NCBI RefSeq assembly: GCF_025961835.1
Contig: NZ_JAOQOK010000001.1
Coordinates: 1,674,001-1,738,000, forward strand
Direction of reading: 5' to 3'
DNA length: 64,000 bases
DNA from: Sphingobium sp. B2D3C
Lineage (GTDB): Bacteria > Pseudomonadota > Alphaproteobacteria > Sphingomonadales > Sphingomonadaceae
Shown here: positions 27,202-35,760 of the stretch, in pieces
How positions within the stretch are numbered: position 1 is the first letter of the stretch
How the letters are laid out: each line of letters opens with the position of its first letter
Position numbers and translations under genes: made by a program
Notes under the pieces: model-generated
Database searches by the model: none
The model's input: only the letters and a program-made list of their open reading frames with translations
What the model was told of the DNA's origin: nothing

Positions 27202-28560
27202 ATGAACAGGTTTGACGTCGAAGACTTCATCGATCGGTCGCGGATCAGCGCCACCCAGATCATGGCGCTGCTCGTCTGCGTTCTGGTCTGCTTCATCGAC
27301 GGGTTCGATATCTTCATGATCGGCAAGATCGCGCCGGCCATCGCTGCAGATTTCGGAGAGACCTCCGAGGCGATGACCAAGGTGTTCGTCTATCAGCAGA
27401 TCGGCCTCGCCATTGGTGCCTTCAGCATCGCCCCGCTGGCGGACCGGTTCGGACGGCGGTTCATGCTCATGGTCTCCTGCCTCATCTTCGGCACGATCAC
27501 CATCGGCAGCATCCATGCCCAGACGCTCACGCAGCTGGCTGTTCTGCGCGGCATTGCCGGCGTGTTCATGGCGGCGGGCCTGCCCATGGCCATGGCGCTG
27601 ATCTCCGAGCTGACCCCCAAGCGCAAACGCTCGACGCTGATCTCTCTGGCGCTTGTCGGCTTCTCGACCGGCAGTGCCGCCAGCGGCGTCGTCGCGGCGT
27701 GGCTGCTGGACAGCTATGGCTGGGAAAGCGGCTTCTGGATCGGCGGCCTCGTGCCGATTACCTGCGCGGTGCTGCTCTTCCTGATCGTGCCGGAATCGCT
27801 CAAGTTCCGGGCCGAGCGCAACCCGTCCGACCAGCGGATCGCGACCACGATCCGCAAGATCGACCGCAATGTCGACCTGCGGGGCGACGAACTGTTCGTG
27901 ATCGAGAGCGGTGGCGCCAAGGGGCGCAAGGCCAAGCTGTCCGACGTGTTCTCCGAGGGTCGCCTGACCATGACGGCACTGGTCTGGGCTGCCTGCACCC
28001 TCAGCATGACCAACACGGCCCTGCTTAGCGCCTGGATGCCGACATTCTTCCTCGAAATGGCCGGCGTCCCCATCCAGGATTTCGCGAAGGTCGCCATGAT
28101 CGGCTATCTCGGCGGGGTCGCGGGCACGCTCTCCATCGGCTGGCTGATGGACCGGATGCGCCCTGCCCTGCTCATCGCCTGCTTCTATGTGATGCTGGCC
28201 GTGACCATCAACCTGCTGGGCTGGGTGCCCTTCTACTCCGCCTTCTTCGTGGTCGCGCTGCTCACCTGGCAGTTCTTCCAGACCGGCGGACAGTCCGGCC
28301 TCAACACGATGATCGCCCAAGTCTATCCGCCCCGGATGCGCAGCACGGCATTGGGCTGGGCCGGTGGCGCCGGGCGCATTGGCGGCATCGTGGCGCCGAT
28401 TGCGGGCGGCTTCGCGCTCGCCCAGCACTACTCGCTGCAACTCACCCTCGCGCTGACGGCAGCGCTACCGCTTGGCACCGCGATCTTGATGTTCGCCCTC
28501 GCCTATATCCGCCGCCAGGAAGAGGCGAAGGATAGAGAGCCCGTCGCGCTCGCGCATTGA
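27202..28560 (+). CDS. MFS transporter, aromatic acid:H+ symporter (AAHS) type
   Basis: A 452-residue, twelve-span inner-membrane permease. It has the AAHS hallmark DGFD in the first membrane segment (CFIDGFDIFMIGKIAPAIA) and the MFS loop PLADRFGRRFML between spans 2 and 3. PcaK, BenK and similar carriers import protocatechuate, benzoate and related acids. I prefer the ATG at 27202 over one seven codons upstream at 27181. It diverges from the TonB receptor, so the two could form an outer- and inner-membrane uptake route for one aromatic substrate. Confidence 0.92.
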   Translation: MNRFDVEDFIDRSRISATQIMALLVCVLVCFIDGFDIFMIGKIAPAIAADFGETSEAMTKVFVYQQIGLAIGAFSIAPLADRFGRRFMLMVSCLIFGTITIGSIHAQTLTQLAVLRGIAGVFMAAGLPMAMALISELTPKRKRSTLISLALVGFSTGSAASGVVAAWLLDSYGWESGFWIGGLVPITCAVLLFLIVPESLKFRAERNPSDQRIATTIRKIDRNVDLRGDELFVIESGGAKGRKAKLSDVFSEGRLTMTALVWAACTLSMTNTALLSAWMPTFFLEMAGVPIQDFAKVAMIGYLGGVAGTLSIGWLMDRMRPALLIACFYVMLAVTINLLGWVPFYSAFFVVALLTWQFFQTGGQSGLNTMIAQVYPPRMRSTALGWAGGAGRIGGIVAPIAGGFALAQHYSLQLTLALTAALPLGTAILMFALAYIRRQEEAKDREPVALAH

Positions 28561-28593
28561 TATGCGCGCTCGACGGTTGTCGGGTGAAAAGGA

Positions 28594-28630
28594 AAAGGGC
28601 GGCCTCGCGATGATGCGAGGGCCGCCCTTT
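28594..28630. terminator. Terminator between MFS transporter and dioxygenase gene
   Basis: Arms AAAGGGCGGCCTCGC and GCGAGGGCCGCCCTTT pair over a long stem (with one-base bulge) and run into TCTGTTT on the plus strand and into A/T-rich sequence on the other. The two flanking genes converge, so it probably acts in both directions. Confidence 0.85.
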
Positions 28631-28685
28631 CTGTTTGAGGCCCGCCCGGTCTACAGGGAACCGGTCGGCCGATAGGTGTAAGCGA

Positions 28686-30140
28686 TCAGGCCGCCGAGCT
28701 GAGCTTCATATTATACTGGCCGCTCTTGAGCGTCTCCTCCGGCACCCAGGTGCCGTGGAAGGTCGAGCGGACGCGGACGGGCAGCTTGAGCAGCGCAACC
28801 GGCCCCGCCGCCAGATTCTGCGCGTCGAGAATGGCCAGATCGCTGCGGTTCTTCGCACCGCGTGCGACCAGCACGAGCAGCCATCCATCGCCTTCCGGCG
28901 CATCCGGCGTGCGCGGCACGAACTGCGCCTCCTGCACGCTGTCGCCCGGGCCGGGCTTCCAGATCTGGAACTCGCCTGTCTGGTTGTCGAACCGCGCCGT
29001 GCCGCTCGATCCATCCTGTGCGCGTGCGAGCAGGAAGCCATAGCGATAGGGCCGCCCCTGATAGCGATCGTCCGTGCGCGGCATCTCGCCCGGAATGTTC
29101 AGCAGACGCTGCGTGGTGAAGCTGTCCTCATTGCTGGCGAGATCGAAGGTCATGCGCGTGAGGAATGGCGGAACCGGCGCCGTCTCCTCGCCCTGCGGCG
29201 TGGTGAAGAAGGGGAAGCAGTTGCCATCATAATAGCACAGGTCGAGGTGGACCTTCGTGCCCTCGCGATAGGCATTCATCATGTGACCGGCGCTGCCGGT
29301 CGGCCCCTTGAACCAGCGGATATCCTCCGCCTTGCCATAACGCGGCACCAGCGCGACATGCACCGGCTGGTCGGGATGCCACTGATAATAAGGCCCGCCC
29401 TGCTTCACCACATCGAGATCGGTGATGAGCGGGAAGAACGGCACGACCACCCATTCATCCGTGATCGCGAAATCATGGACGCAGGCTGCATAGGGCATCT
29501 CGAACCAGATCTCGGTCTTAATCTTGCGATCCGGCCCGAAGACGTAGAACACGAAGTCCTTGGTCGCATCGCCCTTGGCCTGATAGCCGAACGCCAGCAG
29601 TTCGTTGGTGATCGGGTCTACCTTGGGATGCGCCGTAAACGTCTCGGACAATATCTGTCCGTCGAAATCCACGCGGCCCTTGGTTTCCAGCGTGTCGGGG
29701 TCGATCTCGTAAGGGAGGTCGTCCTCCTTCAACGCATAGAGATGGCCGGCATGGAACATCGCCGTGGTGTTGGCCGTGCCGAGATGGATTTCCTTCGCGC
29801 TTTCATCGACCGTATAGCGGTTGCGGTAGCTGCCGAAGAGCCCGCGACGGGCGGCCTTCTGCGCCTTGTAGCGATCCGTCTCGACCCATTTGACGACATA
29901 GTCCGCTTGATTGTCCTTGAAGCGGATCATGTGCATCTGGCCTTCGCCATCGATGAAGATGTCATCGGTGCGGCCGGAGGGATATTGCCGGTCGGCGCCG
30001 ACGCGATACAGGCCGCCTTCCAGCCCATCGGGGATGGCGCCGGAAATCAGCTCCAGCCCACGCAGCTCGATATTGGCGCGCATCGGCTCGCCCCAGCCGC
30101 GATACAACTCGACATCGGGAAATTGAATGGGTTCGACCAT
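28686..30140 (-). CDS. Carotenoid cleavage oxygenase family, lignostilbene dioxygenase-type
   Basis: A 484-residue non-heme Fe(II) beta-propeller dioxygenase. The four iron ligands are visible as His171 (TAHPKV), His222 (CVHDFA), His286 (SAGHMM) and His462 (STFHGTW). From memory, lignostilbene dioxygenase LsdA uses His167, 218, 282 and 472, so the first three share a constant offset of four. LsdA residues Tyr101 and Lys134, which bind the 4-hydroxyl of the stilbene, would correspond to Tyr105 and Lys138, both present. This supports cleavage of a 4-hydroxystilbene C=C bond into two aldehydes rather than a carotenoid. It is last in the ALDH-NTF2-ADH-hydrolase operon. Confidence 0.9.
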   Translation of the reverse strand: MVEPIQFPDVELYRGWGEPMRANIELRGLELISGAIPDGLEGGLYRVGADRQYPSGRTDDIFIDGEGQMHMIRFKDNQADYVVKWVETDRYKAQKAARRGLFGSYRNRYTVDESAKEIHLGTANTTAMFHAGHLYALKEDDLPYEIDPDTLETKGRVDFDGQILSETFTAHPKVDPITNELLAFGYQAKGDATKDFVFYVFGPDRKIKTEIWFEMPYAACVHDFAITDEWVVVPFFPLITDLDVVKQGGPYYQWHPDQPVHVALVPRYGKAEDIRWFKGPTGSAGHMMNAYREGTKVHLDLCYYDGNCFPFFTTPQGEETAPVPPFLTRMTFDLASNEDSFTTQRLLNIPGEMPRTDDRYQGRPYRYGFLLARAQDGSSGTARFDNQTGEFQIWKPGPGDSVQEAQFVPRTPDAPEGDGWLLVLVARGAKNRSDLAILDAQNLAAGPVALLKLPVRVRSTFHGTWVPEETLKSGQYNMKLSSAA

Positions 30141-30163
30141 GGGGTCCTCCTGAAGAATCTGCC

Positions 30164-31012
30164 TCAGACGGTGGCGATGAAGTTCATGATGTGATGCTCA
30201 AGGTCGCTGTCTGGCGTCCCGATCTCGAGCACAGGTGACAGGTGGTTGTGGCCTCCCAGCCAATGCAGCCTTGGAAAGGCCTTGTTGGTTATGGCGTAGC
30301 GGGCAGCCAGGCTCGCGGCCTGCTGCTGGAACGGCACCGGATCGAACTCGCAGACCGAGAAGAACAGCGGGATCTTGCTGGTGAGCAGCCCGGCCACGGT
30401 GGACGCCTGCGCCCAGCCGGCCGGGTCCTCGCCATAATAGGATTTCTGGAACTGGTTCGGCTCGGCCGCGGCCACGTCGTAAATCCCCGAGCACATCAGC
30501 GCGCCGGCAATCTGCGGCGAGAAGCGTGCGACGCAATCGGCCACGTGCACCGCGCCCGCCGACTGCCCCATCACGAAGATGCGATCCGGATCGCCGCCGA
30601 ATTGCGCCACATTCTCGCGCAGCCAGATGACGGCATTGGCGACGTCCTCACCGCCGGCCGGCCAGGTGGCGGCAGGCGCGAGGCGGTAGGTCATGGTGAC
30701 GCCGACATAGCCCTCATCCACGGCGAAGCTGCCGATATTGTCGTAAAAGGGCGAGCCTTCGGTGGTCTTGTCGCCCATCACGAAGCCGCCGCCATGGACG
30801 AACACCAGCACCGGCGCGCCGGAAAGCCCGTCCCGCGTGAAGATATCCAGCCGATTGCGCGCATCCGGACCATATTGATGGTCGCGCGTCACCCTTGCGC
30901 CCGCCGGCAAGCCCGGCTGCAGGGCGCGGTAGATTCCCTGCGTGCCGCCCATCATGTCCGGGGTCAGTTCCGTGCCGAACGCTTCAAGCTGTTTGCGGAT
31001 TTCGGGGGTCAT
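30164..31012 (-). CDS. Alpha/beta hydrolase, HSL-like esterase
   Basis: A 282-residue carboxylesterase-type hydrolase. The oxyanion motif HGGGF is at 73-77, the nucleophile elbow GQSAG has Ser151, the acid is likely in CEFDPVP and the base is His257 in GHNHLSP. The hormone-sensitive-lipase group cleaves esters of small aromatic or acyl substrates. The gene overlaps the ADH stop by four bases and precedes the dioxygenase by 23 bases, so it probably removes an ester group from the dimer or stilbenoid before or after cleavage. Substrate unknown. Confidence 0.9.
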   Translation of the reverse strand: MTPEIRKQLEAFGTELTPDMMGGTQGIYRALQPGLPAGARVTRDHQYGPDARNRLDIFTRDGLSGAPVLVFVHGGGFVMGDKTTEGSPFYDNIGSFAVDEGYVGVTMTYRLAPAATWPAGGEDVANAVIWLRENVAQFGGDPDRIFVMGQSAGAVHVADCVARFSPQIAGALMCSGIYDVAAAEPNQFQKSYYGEDPAGWAQASTVAGLLTSKIPLFFSVCEFDPVPFQQQAASLAARYAITNKAFPRLHWLGGHNHLSPVLEIGTPDSDLEHHIMNFIATV

Positions 31013-32109
31013 GCAGCATCTCCAACCTTGAGCACCGGCTTGATCACCGTGCCCGCCTCACAATCATGAAACGCCTTGCCGATCTCATCGAAGGCGTAGG
31101 TCTCGATCAGCCGATCGAACGGGAAGCGTCCTTGCCGCCAGTAATCGATCAGCATCGGCAGGAAGGTGCGCGGATTGGCGTCGCCGCCGAGGATGCCGCG
31201 CAACTGCTTGCCACCCGCGAGCATGGGGAACATGGCGGGCGCCCATTCCCCCCGAGGCGCCGCGACGAAGCCGGCGATCCCGTTCATGGCGAGGCATTCC
31301 AGTGCCATGGTGTGGACTGCCGGCACGGTGGTGGTGTTGAAGGTGAAATCCACGCCGCGACCGGTAACCGCGCGGATCTGCTTGGCGACGTCCTCGCCGT
31401 CCGAGCGGATCGCATCGGTCGCGCCCAGTTCGCGCGCAAGCTCAAGCCGGCCTGGGTTGATGTCCACCGCGACGATCCGCTTCGCGCCCACCAGCTTGGC
31501 GGCCATCACCGCAGAGAGGCCGACGCCGCCGACCCCGAAGATGGCGATGGTATCCCCTGCCCCCACCTTCAGCGCCTCGATCACCGATCCGGCGCCAGTG
31601 ATGACTCCGCAGCCGAGCGGGGCCAGCAGTTCCAGCGGAATATCCTTGTCCACCTTCACCGCCGTGCGCTCCGGCACGATGCTGTGCGTCGCGAACGAAG
31701 ACTGGCCGAAGAAATGCGAGTGGATGCGCTCATCCCCGCACGCCAGCGCCGTCGAGCCATCGAGGCGCTTGCCGCCGAAGTTCATCGGCATCGCCAGATC
31801 GCAATAGGTCGGACGTCCGGCCACGCAACTGGGGCACACGCCGCAGCTGCTGCCCGAGAGGAGCACATGGTCGCCCACGGCGAAACCGCGCACGCCCTCA
31901 CCCAGCGCCTCTACCACGCCCGCGCCCTCATGGCCGAGCACGATGGGATGCGGCGCGTGACGCCCCGGATGCTCATGCAAATCGGTGTGGCAGATGCCGA
32001 CAGCGACCATACGCACGAGCATCTCGCCCGCGCGCGGTGCTTCCAGCTCCAGCGTTTCAAGCACGGGCGCCGGCTGATTGCCGCGACTGACGGCAGCGGT
32101 GATCTGCAT
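31009..32109 (-). CDS. Zinc-dependent alcohol dehydrogenase, aryl-alcohol type
   Basis: A 366-residue MDR-family dehydrogenase. Catalytic zinc ligands are Cys40, His60-Glu61 and a later Cys; the structural zinc is held by Cys89, 92, 95 and 103. The NAD site is IFGVGGVGLSA. The overall pattern is close to aryl/benzyl alcohol dehydrogenases that interconvert an aromatic alcohol and its aldehyde. The ATG at 32109 overlaps the preceding stop (TGATG), showing tight coupling. It may handle the aldehydes released by the dioxygenase or oxidise an alcohol side chain. Confidence 0.92.
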   Translation of the reverse strand: MQITAAVSRGNQPAPVLETLELEAPRAGEMLVRMVAVGICHTDLHEHPGRHAPHPIVLGHEGAGVVEALGEGVRGFAVGDHVLLSGSSCGVCPSCVAGRPTYCDLAMPMNFGGKRLDGSTALACGDERIHSHFFGQSSFATHSIVPERTAVKVDKDIPLELLAPLGCGVITGAGSVIEALKVGAGDTIAIFGVGGVGLSAVMAAKLVGAKRIVAVDINPGRLELARELGATDAIRSDGEDVAKQIRAVTGRGVDFTFNTTTVPAVHTMALECLAMNGIAGFVAAPRGEWAPAMFPMLAGGKQLRGILGGDANPRTFLPMLIDYWRQGRFPFDRLIETYAFDEIGKAFHDCEAGTVIKPVLKVGDAA

Positions 32110-32615
32110 CACTTCTTCCCCGCGACCGGCGGAGCCTGATGGCTCGGCTTTTTCTTGAGCAGGATCTCGCCTTTCCACGGCACCTGATCGGCGGCGGTCC
32201 AGGCGTTGACGTGCAGCGACTGGAACCGCCACACGCCTTCCTTCTTGGTCACATGGTCCTGCCGGGTGCCGATGCCGAACACGAAGTTGGTGTGATAATC
32301 GGTCTGAAACTGGAGAATCTGGAAGAAGCAGCGCACGTCCACCTCGCCCTGCTCCGGGCGTGGGTCCATGATCAGCGTGTTCATGATGTGCTGGCGCCCG
32401 TACCACCAGCTCTGCCGGTCGTTCCACAGCGAGCGCAGATTCTCCAGGATCGCCTCATGGCCCTGCACCCGGCCCTGCCAGAGATGATCGAACCAGGCGT
32501 CCTGCGCGAAGGTCGACATCGCCGTCTCTTCATCGGCGAGGTCGATGCCCCAGGCGTAGCGCGAATAAAGCTCCTGAATTTCGAGCCGGTCGAGTGCGCT
32601 CAGTTCCCATGCCAT
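32109..32615 (-). CDS. NTF2/SnoaL-like (SnoaL_4) protein
   Basis: A 168-residue NTF2-fold protein (LDRLEIQELYSRYAWGIDLAD), with YGRQHIMNTLIMDP at the centre and a basic C-terminal tail (LLKKKPSHQ). It is longer and more distant than the other NTF2-like proteins in the cluster, and its fold is shared with beta subunits of ring-hydroxylating dioxygenases, though no alpha subunit is nearby. The ATG at 32615 leaves a one-base gap after the ALDH stop. Likely a lyase, dehydratase or isomerase of the pathway; not proven. Confidence 0.85.
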   Translation of the reverse strand: MAWELSALDRLEIQELYSRYAWGIDLADEETAMSTFAQDAWFDHLWQGRVQGHEAILENLRSLWNDRQSWWYGRQHIMNTLIMDPRPEQGEVDVRCFFQILQFQTDYHTNFVFGIGTRQDHVTKKEGVWRFQSLHVNAWTAADQVPWKGEILLKKKPSHQAPPVAGKK

Positions 32616-32616
32616 G

Positions 32617-34080
32617 TCAGTGTCCTCCCGGTTTTCCAAGATGGTGATCGTTCTGGATATCGGCCGGCTCGCCATGATTGGTGAGCAGAGCCTTGCGGCG
32701 CACATAGCGCAGGATCGCCTCGGGGCCGGTGCGCGAGCCGCCGCCCACGCCGGAGGCCCCAAAGGCATTGCTTCCGACCGTGCGGTTCTTGGCGAAGGTC
32801 AGGAAAGTATCCTGCATGAACACGGAGCCGGCATTGATCTGCAGGCCGATCGCCATCGCTTCTTCCGCGCTTCCGGCGACGACGTTCGCGGTAAGGCCGA
32901 AAATGGTGTCGTTGGCGAGGGCAATCGCCTCCTCAACCGTCTTGAACGGCATGACCGGCAGGATCGGCCCGAAGGTCTCGTCCCGCATGACCAGCATTTC
33001 ATGGGTGACGCCGGTCAGCACGGTCGGGCGCATGTAAAGGCCGCCGTCGATCTGCTCGACCGCCCCGCCGGTGAGGACCTTCGCCCCCTTCCCGACCGCA
33101 TCGGCAATATGCCGCTCGACGATCTGCGCCTGCGGCGCGAAGGTAAAGGGATGGAGATGCCCGGCACGCGGATCGTCGCTGTTGAGGCGGACCTTCTGCG
33201 CCTTCTCAACGAGAAGCGCGACGAAGGCATCGTGGATGGCCTCGGCGACGTAGATGCGCTCGACCGAGAAGCAGACCATGCCATTGGCATGAACGGCGCC
33301 GCGCAGGACAGCGGTGGTCGCCCGCTCCAGATCGGCGGTTTCCGTGATGATCACCGGATCCTTGCCGCCCAGTTCCAGATAGCAGGGGATCAGGCGCTCG
33401 GCGCACTGCACGGCGATCTTGCGGCCGGTGGGTACGCTGCCCGTGAAGCAGACGAGATCGACCGTGTCGATGATAGCCCGGCCCGTCTCGCCATCGCCCT
33501 GAACATAATCGAACACGCCGGCCAGTTCCGGCACCTGCGCCACGGCCTCGAACAACGGCTGCACCCAGCGCGGCGTCACTTCCGAGGGTTTGATGAGCAC
33601 GGCGCAACCGGCGAACAGGGCCGGAATGGCATCGAGCAGCACCAGCATCATCGGGGCGTTCCAAGGGCCAATCACGCCGACCAGCGGATAGGGCACGAAT
33701 TGCGTGCGCACCTCCACCTGCGGCATGGCCTTGGAGGGACCGGCATAGCTTGCCGCATCGAGCGCGGCCTGCGCGTCCTCGATCCAGCCGCCGATATTGC
33801 CCATGGTGATGAAGCCCTGGAGATAGGAAGTGTGGCACCCGCCCGTATCGATCGCATCAGCCTCGGCGATGGCGCTGGCGCGCTTGGCGACCTCGCCCAG
33901 CCAGCGCTGCATGACGCCGATGCGCTCGGCGAGCGGCTTGGTGCCCCAGGCCTGCTGGTTGCGCCGGAGACGGTCAGCCTTCGCCGCCACGTCCGCCGCC
34001 GTCGCAATTTCCATCATAAAGTCGACCGCGCCGCTGCGTGGGTTGCGCACGGGCACGCTGCGCCGTTCGATATCCGCCAT
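32617..34080 (-). CDS. Aldehyde dehydrogenase
   Basis: A 487-residue NAD(P)-dependent ALDH with GPWNAPMM at the cofactor site, Glu236 in LELGGKDP and nucleophile Cys270 in ANGMVCFSVER (Gln of the usual GQxC replaced by Met). I chose the ATG at 34080 with GGGGAGGAC upstream instead of a TTG five codons earlier. It is first in a five-gene operon ending in the dioxygenase gene, so it may oxidise the aryl aldehydes that dioxygenase makes. A promoter with a TGTTGA-N8-TCAACA dyad lies 50-80 bases upstream. Confidence 0.92.
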   Translation of the reverse strand: MADIERRSVPVRNPRSGAVDFMMEIATAADVAAKADRLRRNQQAWGTKPLAERIGVMQRWLGEVAKRASAIAEADAIDTGGCHTSYLQGFITMGNIGGWIEDAQAALDAASYAGPSKAMPQVEVRTQFVPYPLVGVIGPWNAPMMLVLLDAIPALFAGCAVLIKPSEVTPRWVQPLFEAVAQVPELAGVFDYVQGDGETGRAIIDTVDLVCFTGSVPTGRKIAVQCAERLIPCYLELGGKDPVIITETADLERATTAVLRGAVHANGMVCFSVERIYVAEAIHDAFVALLVEKAQKVRLNSDDPRAGHLHPFTFAPQAQIVERHIADAVGKGAKVLTGGAVEQIDGGLYMRPTVLTGVTHEMLVMRDETFGPILPVMPFKTVEEAIALANDTIFGLTANVVAGSAEEAMAIGLQINAGSVFMQDTFLTFAKNRTVGSNAFGASGVGGGSRTGPEAILRYVRRKALLTNHGEPADIQNDHHLGKPGGH

Positions 34081-34130
34081 GAACGTCCTCCCCAAAGGCG
34101 AGAGACTCGCCTCAATTAGTCAGACGTCGT

Positions 34131-34160
34131 TGTATATCGATGTTGAACGCGCAATCAACA
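34131..34160 (-). promoter_or_regulatory. Promoter and overlapping TGTTGA-N8-TCAACA operator of the ALDH-dioxygenase operon
   Basis: On the minus strand, -35 TTGATT (34158-34153) and -10 TATACA (34136-34131) are separated by 16 bases, a good sigma70-like promoter. The dyad (34141-34160) covers the -35 and spacer, where a bound repressor would exclude polymerase. The right arm overlaps the last codon of the tandem MarR gene. Confidence 0.6.
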
Positions 34161-35159
34161 GGATTGCGGCGTTTCATTGTCCCAGGGGAAAAAGCCCGGA
34201 TAGCGCAGGATCGCCGAGTGCGCGCGCACCACTGATTGCAAGGGCGAGAGCAGCGCTTCGAAGGCGCGCGCGGATATGTTGGATCGCACCGCATCTTCCG
34301 TCGCATCCGCGCTGGCCTGGAGGCGATCGATCTGGTGCCGGCCCTCCTCGGTCACGAAATAGAGCGTCTTGCGACGATCCTGTGGCGAGGGCACAGCCTG
34401 CAACCACCCCCGCTGGGCGAGCTTCTTGAGGACGATCGCACAGGTCGAGGGATCAAGCCCGTAGACCCGCGCGAATTCCACCTGGCTCAGGCCGCCATGC
34501 AGATCGAGTATCACCATCGCGGAGAACTGGCGCAGGGTCACCGCCATCGGCGCGACCTGCTCACTGAAATGCGCATGGAGGATCTGCAGCGCGCGGCGGA
34601 ACAACATGCTGGGCACATTGGCCAGATAGGAGTCCTGCCTGTCCCACCGCGGCGCGCCGTCATTGCCGGCCTCCACCAGGCTGGAGAGCTGCGCCATGGC
34701 TACCGCGCGCTCGTCATCGCTCAGCGGATCGAGCAGCAACGCCTGAAGCTGGGCGAAGGACGACCGGATTTCGTCCATGCGCGCTTCCCCGGCCGCCGTC
34801 AGCACGGGCAGACTGCGCCGCCGATCCCGCTCATCCTGTTGGCGGGCGATGAGGCCCGTCAGTTCGAGGTTCTGCAGCACAATCGCCGTGGTCGACGTGT
34901 CACTCCCACAAGCCCGCGCGAGGCGGACCTGATCGCTCCCCGGACGCTCGGCAATCGCCAGCATCATTTCCGCCTGCGACAAGGTCTCGCCCCCGCAGGC
35001 CACCGATCCATACAAGGCATTGGCGATCTGATCGATGCGATTGAGCAGAAACCCCGGCTTGCGCAGGAACACCCGCATGACCTGATCGAGCGGAACACGC
35101 GGTCTTTCTACGGCCCAATCAATCTCAGGTGCAGCAACGGCAACTTGTTTTGCAGGCAT
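34155..35159 (-). CDS. Tandem (double) MarR-type regulator
   Basis: 334 residues containing two complete MarR-like winged-helix units on one chain. The first spans about 25-165 (SQAEMMLAIAERP, then ACGSDTSTTAIVLQNLELTGLI, wing RDRRRSLPVLT) and the second about 180-325 (LRQFSAMVILD, then VYGLDPSTCAIVLKKLAQRGWL, wing DRRKTLYFVT). MarR proteins are normally about 150 residues and act as dimers, so this is probably a covalent pseudo-dimer. I chose the ATG at 35159. It diverges from the NTF2/DUF3237 operon and lies just upstream of the ALDH operon, so it probably controls both. Confidence 0.88.
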   Translation of the reverse strand: MPAKQVAVAAPEIDWAVERPRVPLDQVMRVFLRKPGFLLNRIDQIANALYGSVACGGETLSQAEMMLAIAERPGSDQVRLARACGSDTSTTAIVLQNLELTGLIARQQDERDRRRSLPVLTAAGEARMDEIRSSFAQLQALLLDPLSDDERAVAMAQLSSLVEAGNDGAPRWDRQDSYLANVPSMLFRRALQILHAHFSEQVAPMAVTLRQFSAMVILDLHGGLSQVEFARVYGLDPSTCAIVLKKLAQRGWLQAVPSPQDRRKTLYFVTEEGRHQIDRLQASADATEDAVRSNISARAFEALLSPLQSVVRAHSAILRYPGFFPWDNETPQSC

Positions 35160-35293
35160 CGTCACAAACAGGCGGACCCCGTGATGGGCAATGTTATCAT
35201 GCGCAACAATCGGCCAGATTCCAGGGCTTGGCAAGCATATCGGTCGAGCGGGTCGACGTTTTTCAGTTGAACCCAAGCGGCCACCCGCTTAGC

Positions 35294-35309
35294 TGTTGAA
35301 GAATCAACA
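35294..35309 (+). promoter_or_regulatory. TGTTGA-N4-TCAACA dyad upstream of NTF2/DUF3237 operon
   Basis: The dyad overlaps the -10 and start region of a weak promoter (TTGAAC at 35267-35272, TAGCTG at 35290-35295) ahead of the NTF2-like gene. Its arms match those at 27117-27135 and 34141-34160 but with a different spacer length. Confidence 0.5.
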
Positions 35310-35333
35310 ACAAGAATTTTCTTGGAGCGCAGG

Positions 35334-35732
35334 ATGACCGAGGACGACTATGCCGACTACATCGCCCGCTTCAATGCGAACGATTTCGAAGGTTTCGGCC
35401 GCTATTATTGCGATGACGTGGTGTTCAACCTGGGCGAAAAGCGTCAGATTATCGGTCGTTCCGCCATTCTGGATTTCTACCGCGAAGTGAAGTCGAAGGT
35501 TCGCGAAACGCTCGACATTCTCGCCGTCGCAGCCGGTCCGGACACCCTCGCCTGCCATGTTCGCACCGAATTCTATGGCCTGGAAGACTGGCCAGACTTC
35601 ATCGCCGGCCCCTTGATGAAGGGGCAAACCCTCAACATCGAGAGCCTTGGCTTCTATTATCTGCGCGACGGCAAGTTCGCGCAGATTCTCGGCGCGCGGT
35701 ACAAGACGCTGCCCGCCACAGCTGCTGTTTGA
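35334..35732 (+). CDS. NTF2/SnoaL-like small protein
   Basis: A 132-residue NTF2-fold protein, a close paralogue of the gene at 19622: both share FNANDF-x-GF, the DDV-x-F strand, DFYR and the DWP-x-F segment. I chose the ATG at 35334 with GGAG upstream rather than an in-frame TTG at 35322. It is first in an operon with two DUF3237 genes. Two paralogues in two operons of one locus could handle different stereoisomers. Function inferred only. Confidence 0.88.
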   Translation: MTEDDYADYIARFNANDFEGFGRYYCDDVVFNLGEKRQIIGRSAILDFYREVKSKVRETLDILAVAAGPDTLACHVRTEFYGLEDWPDFIAGPLMKGQTLNIESLGFYYLRDGKFAQILGARYKTLPATAAV

Positions 35733-35760
35733 TAGTCATCGAAAAAGGAGATTGCACTTC

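Noticed and set aside
27130..28440. A 436-codon minus-strand frame antisense to the MFS transporter
   Set aside because: The plus strand has the AAHS motifs and membrane pattern; the antisense product is highly charged and unlike any protein.
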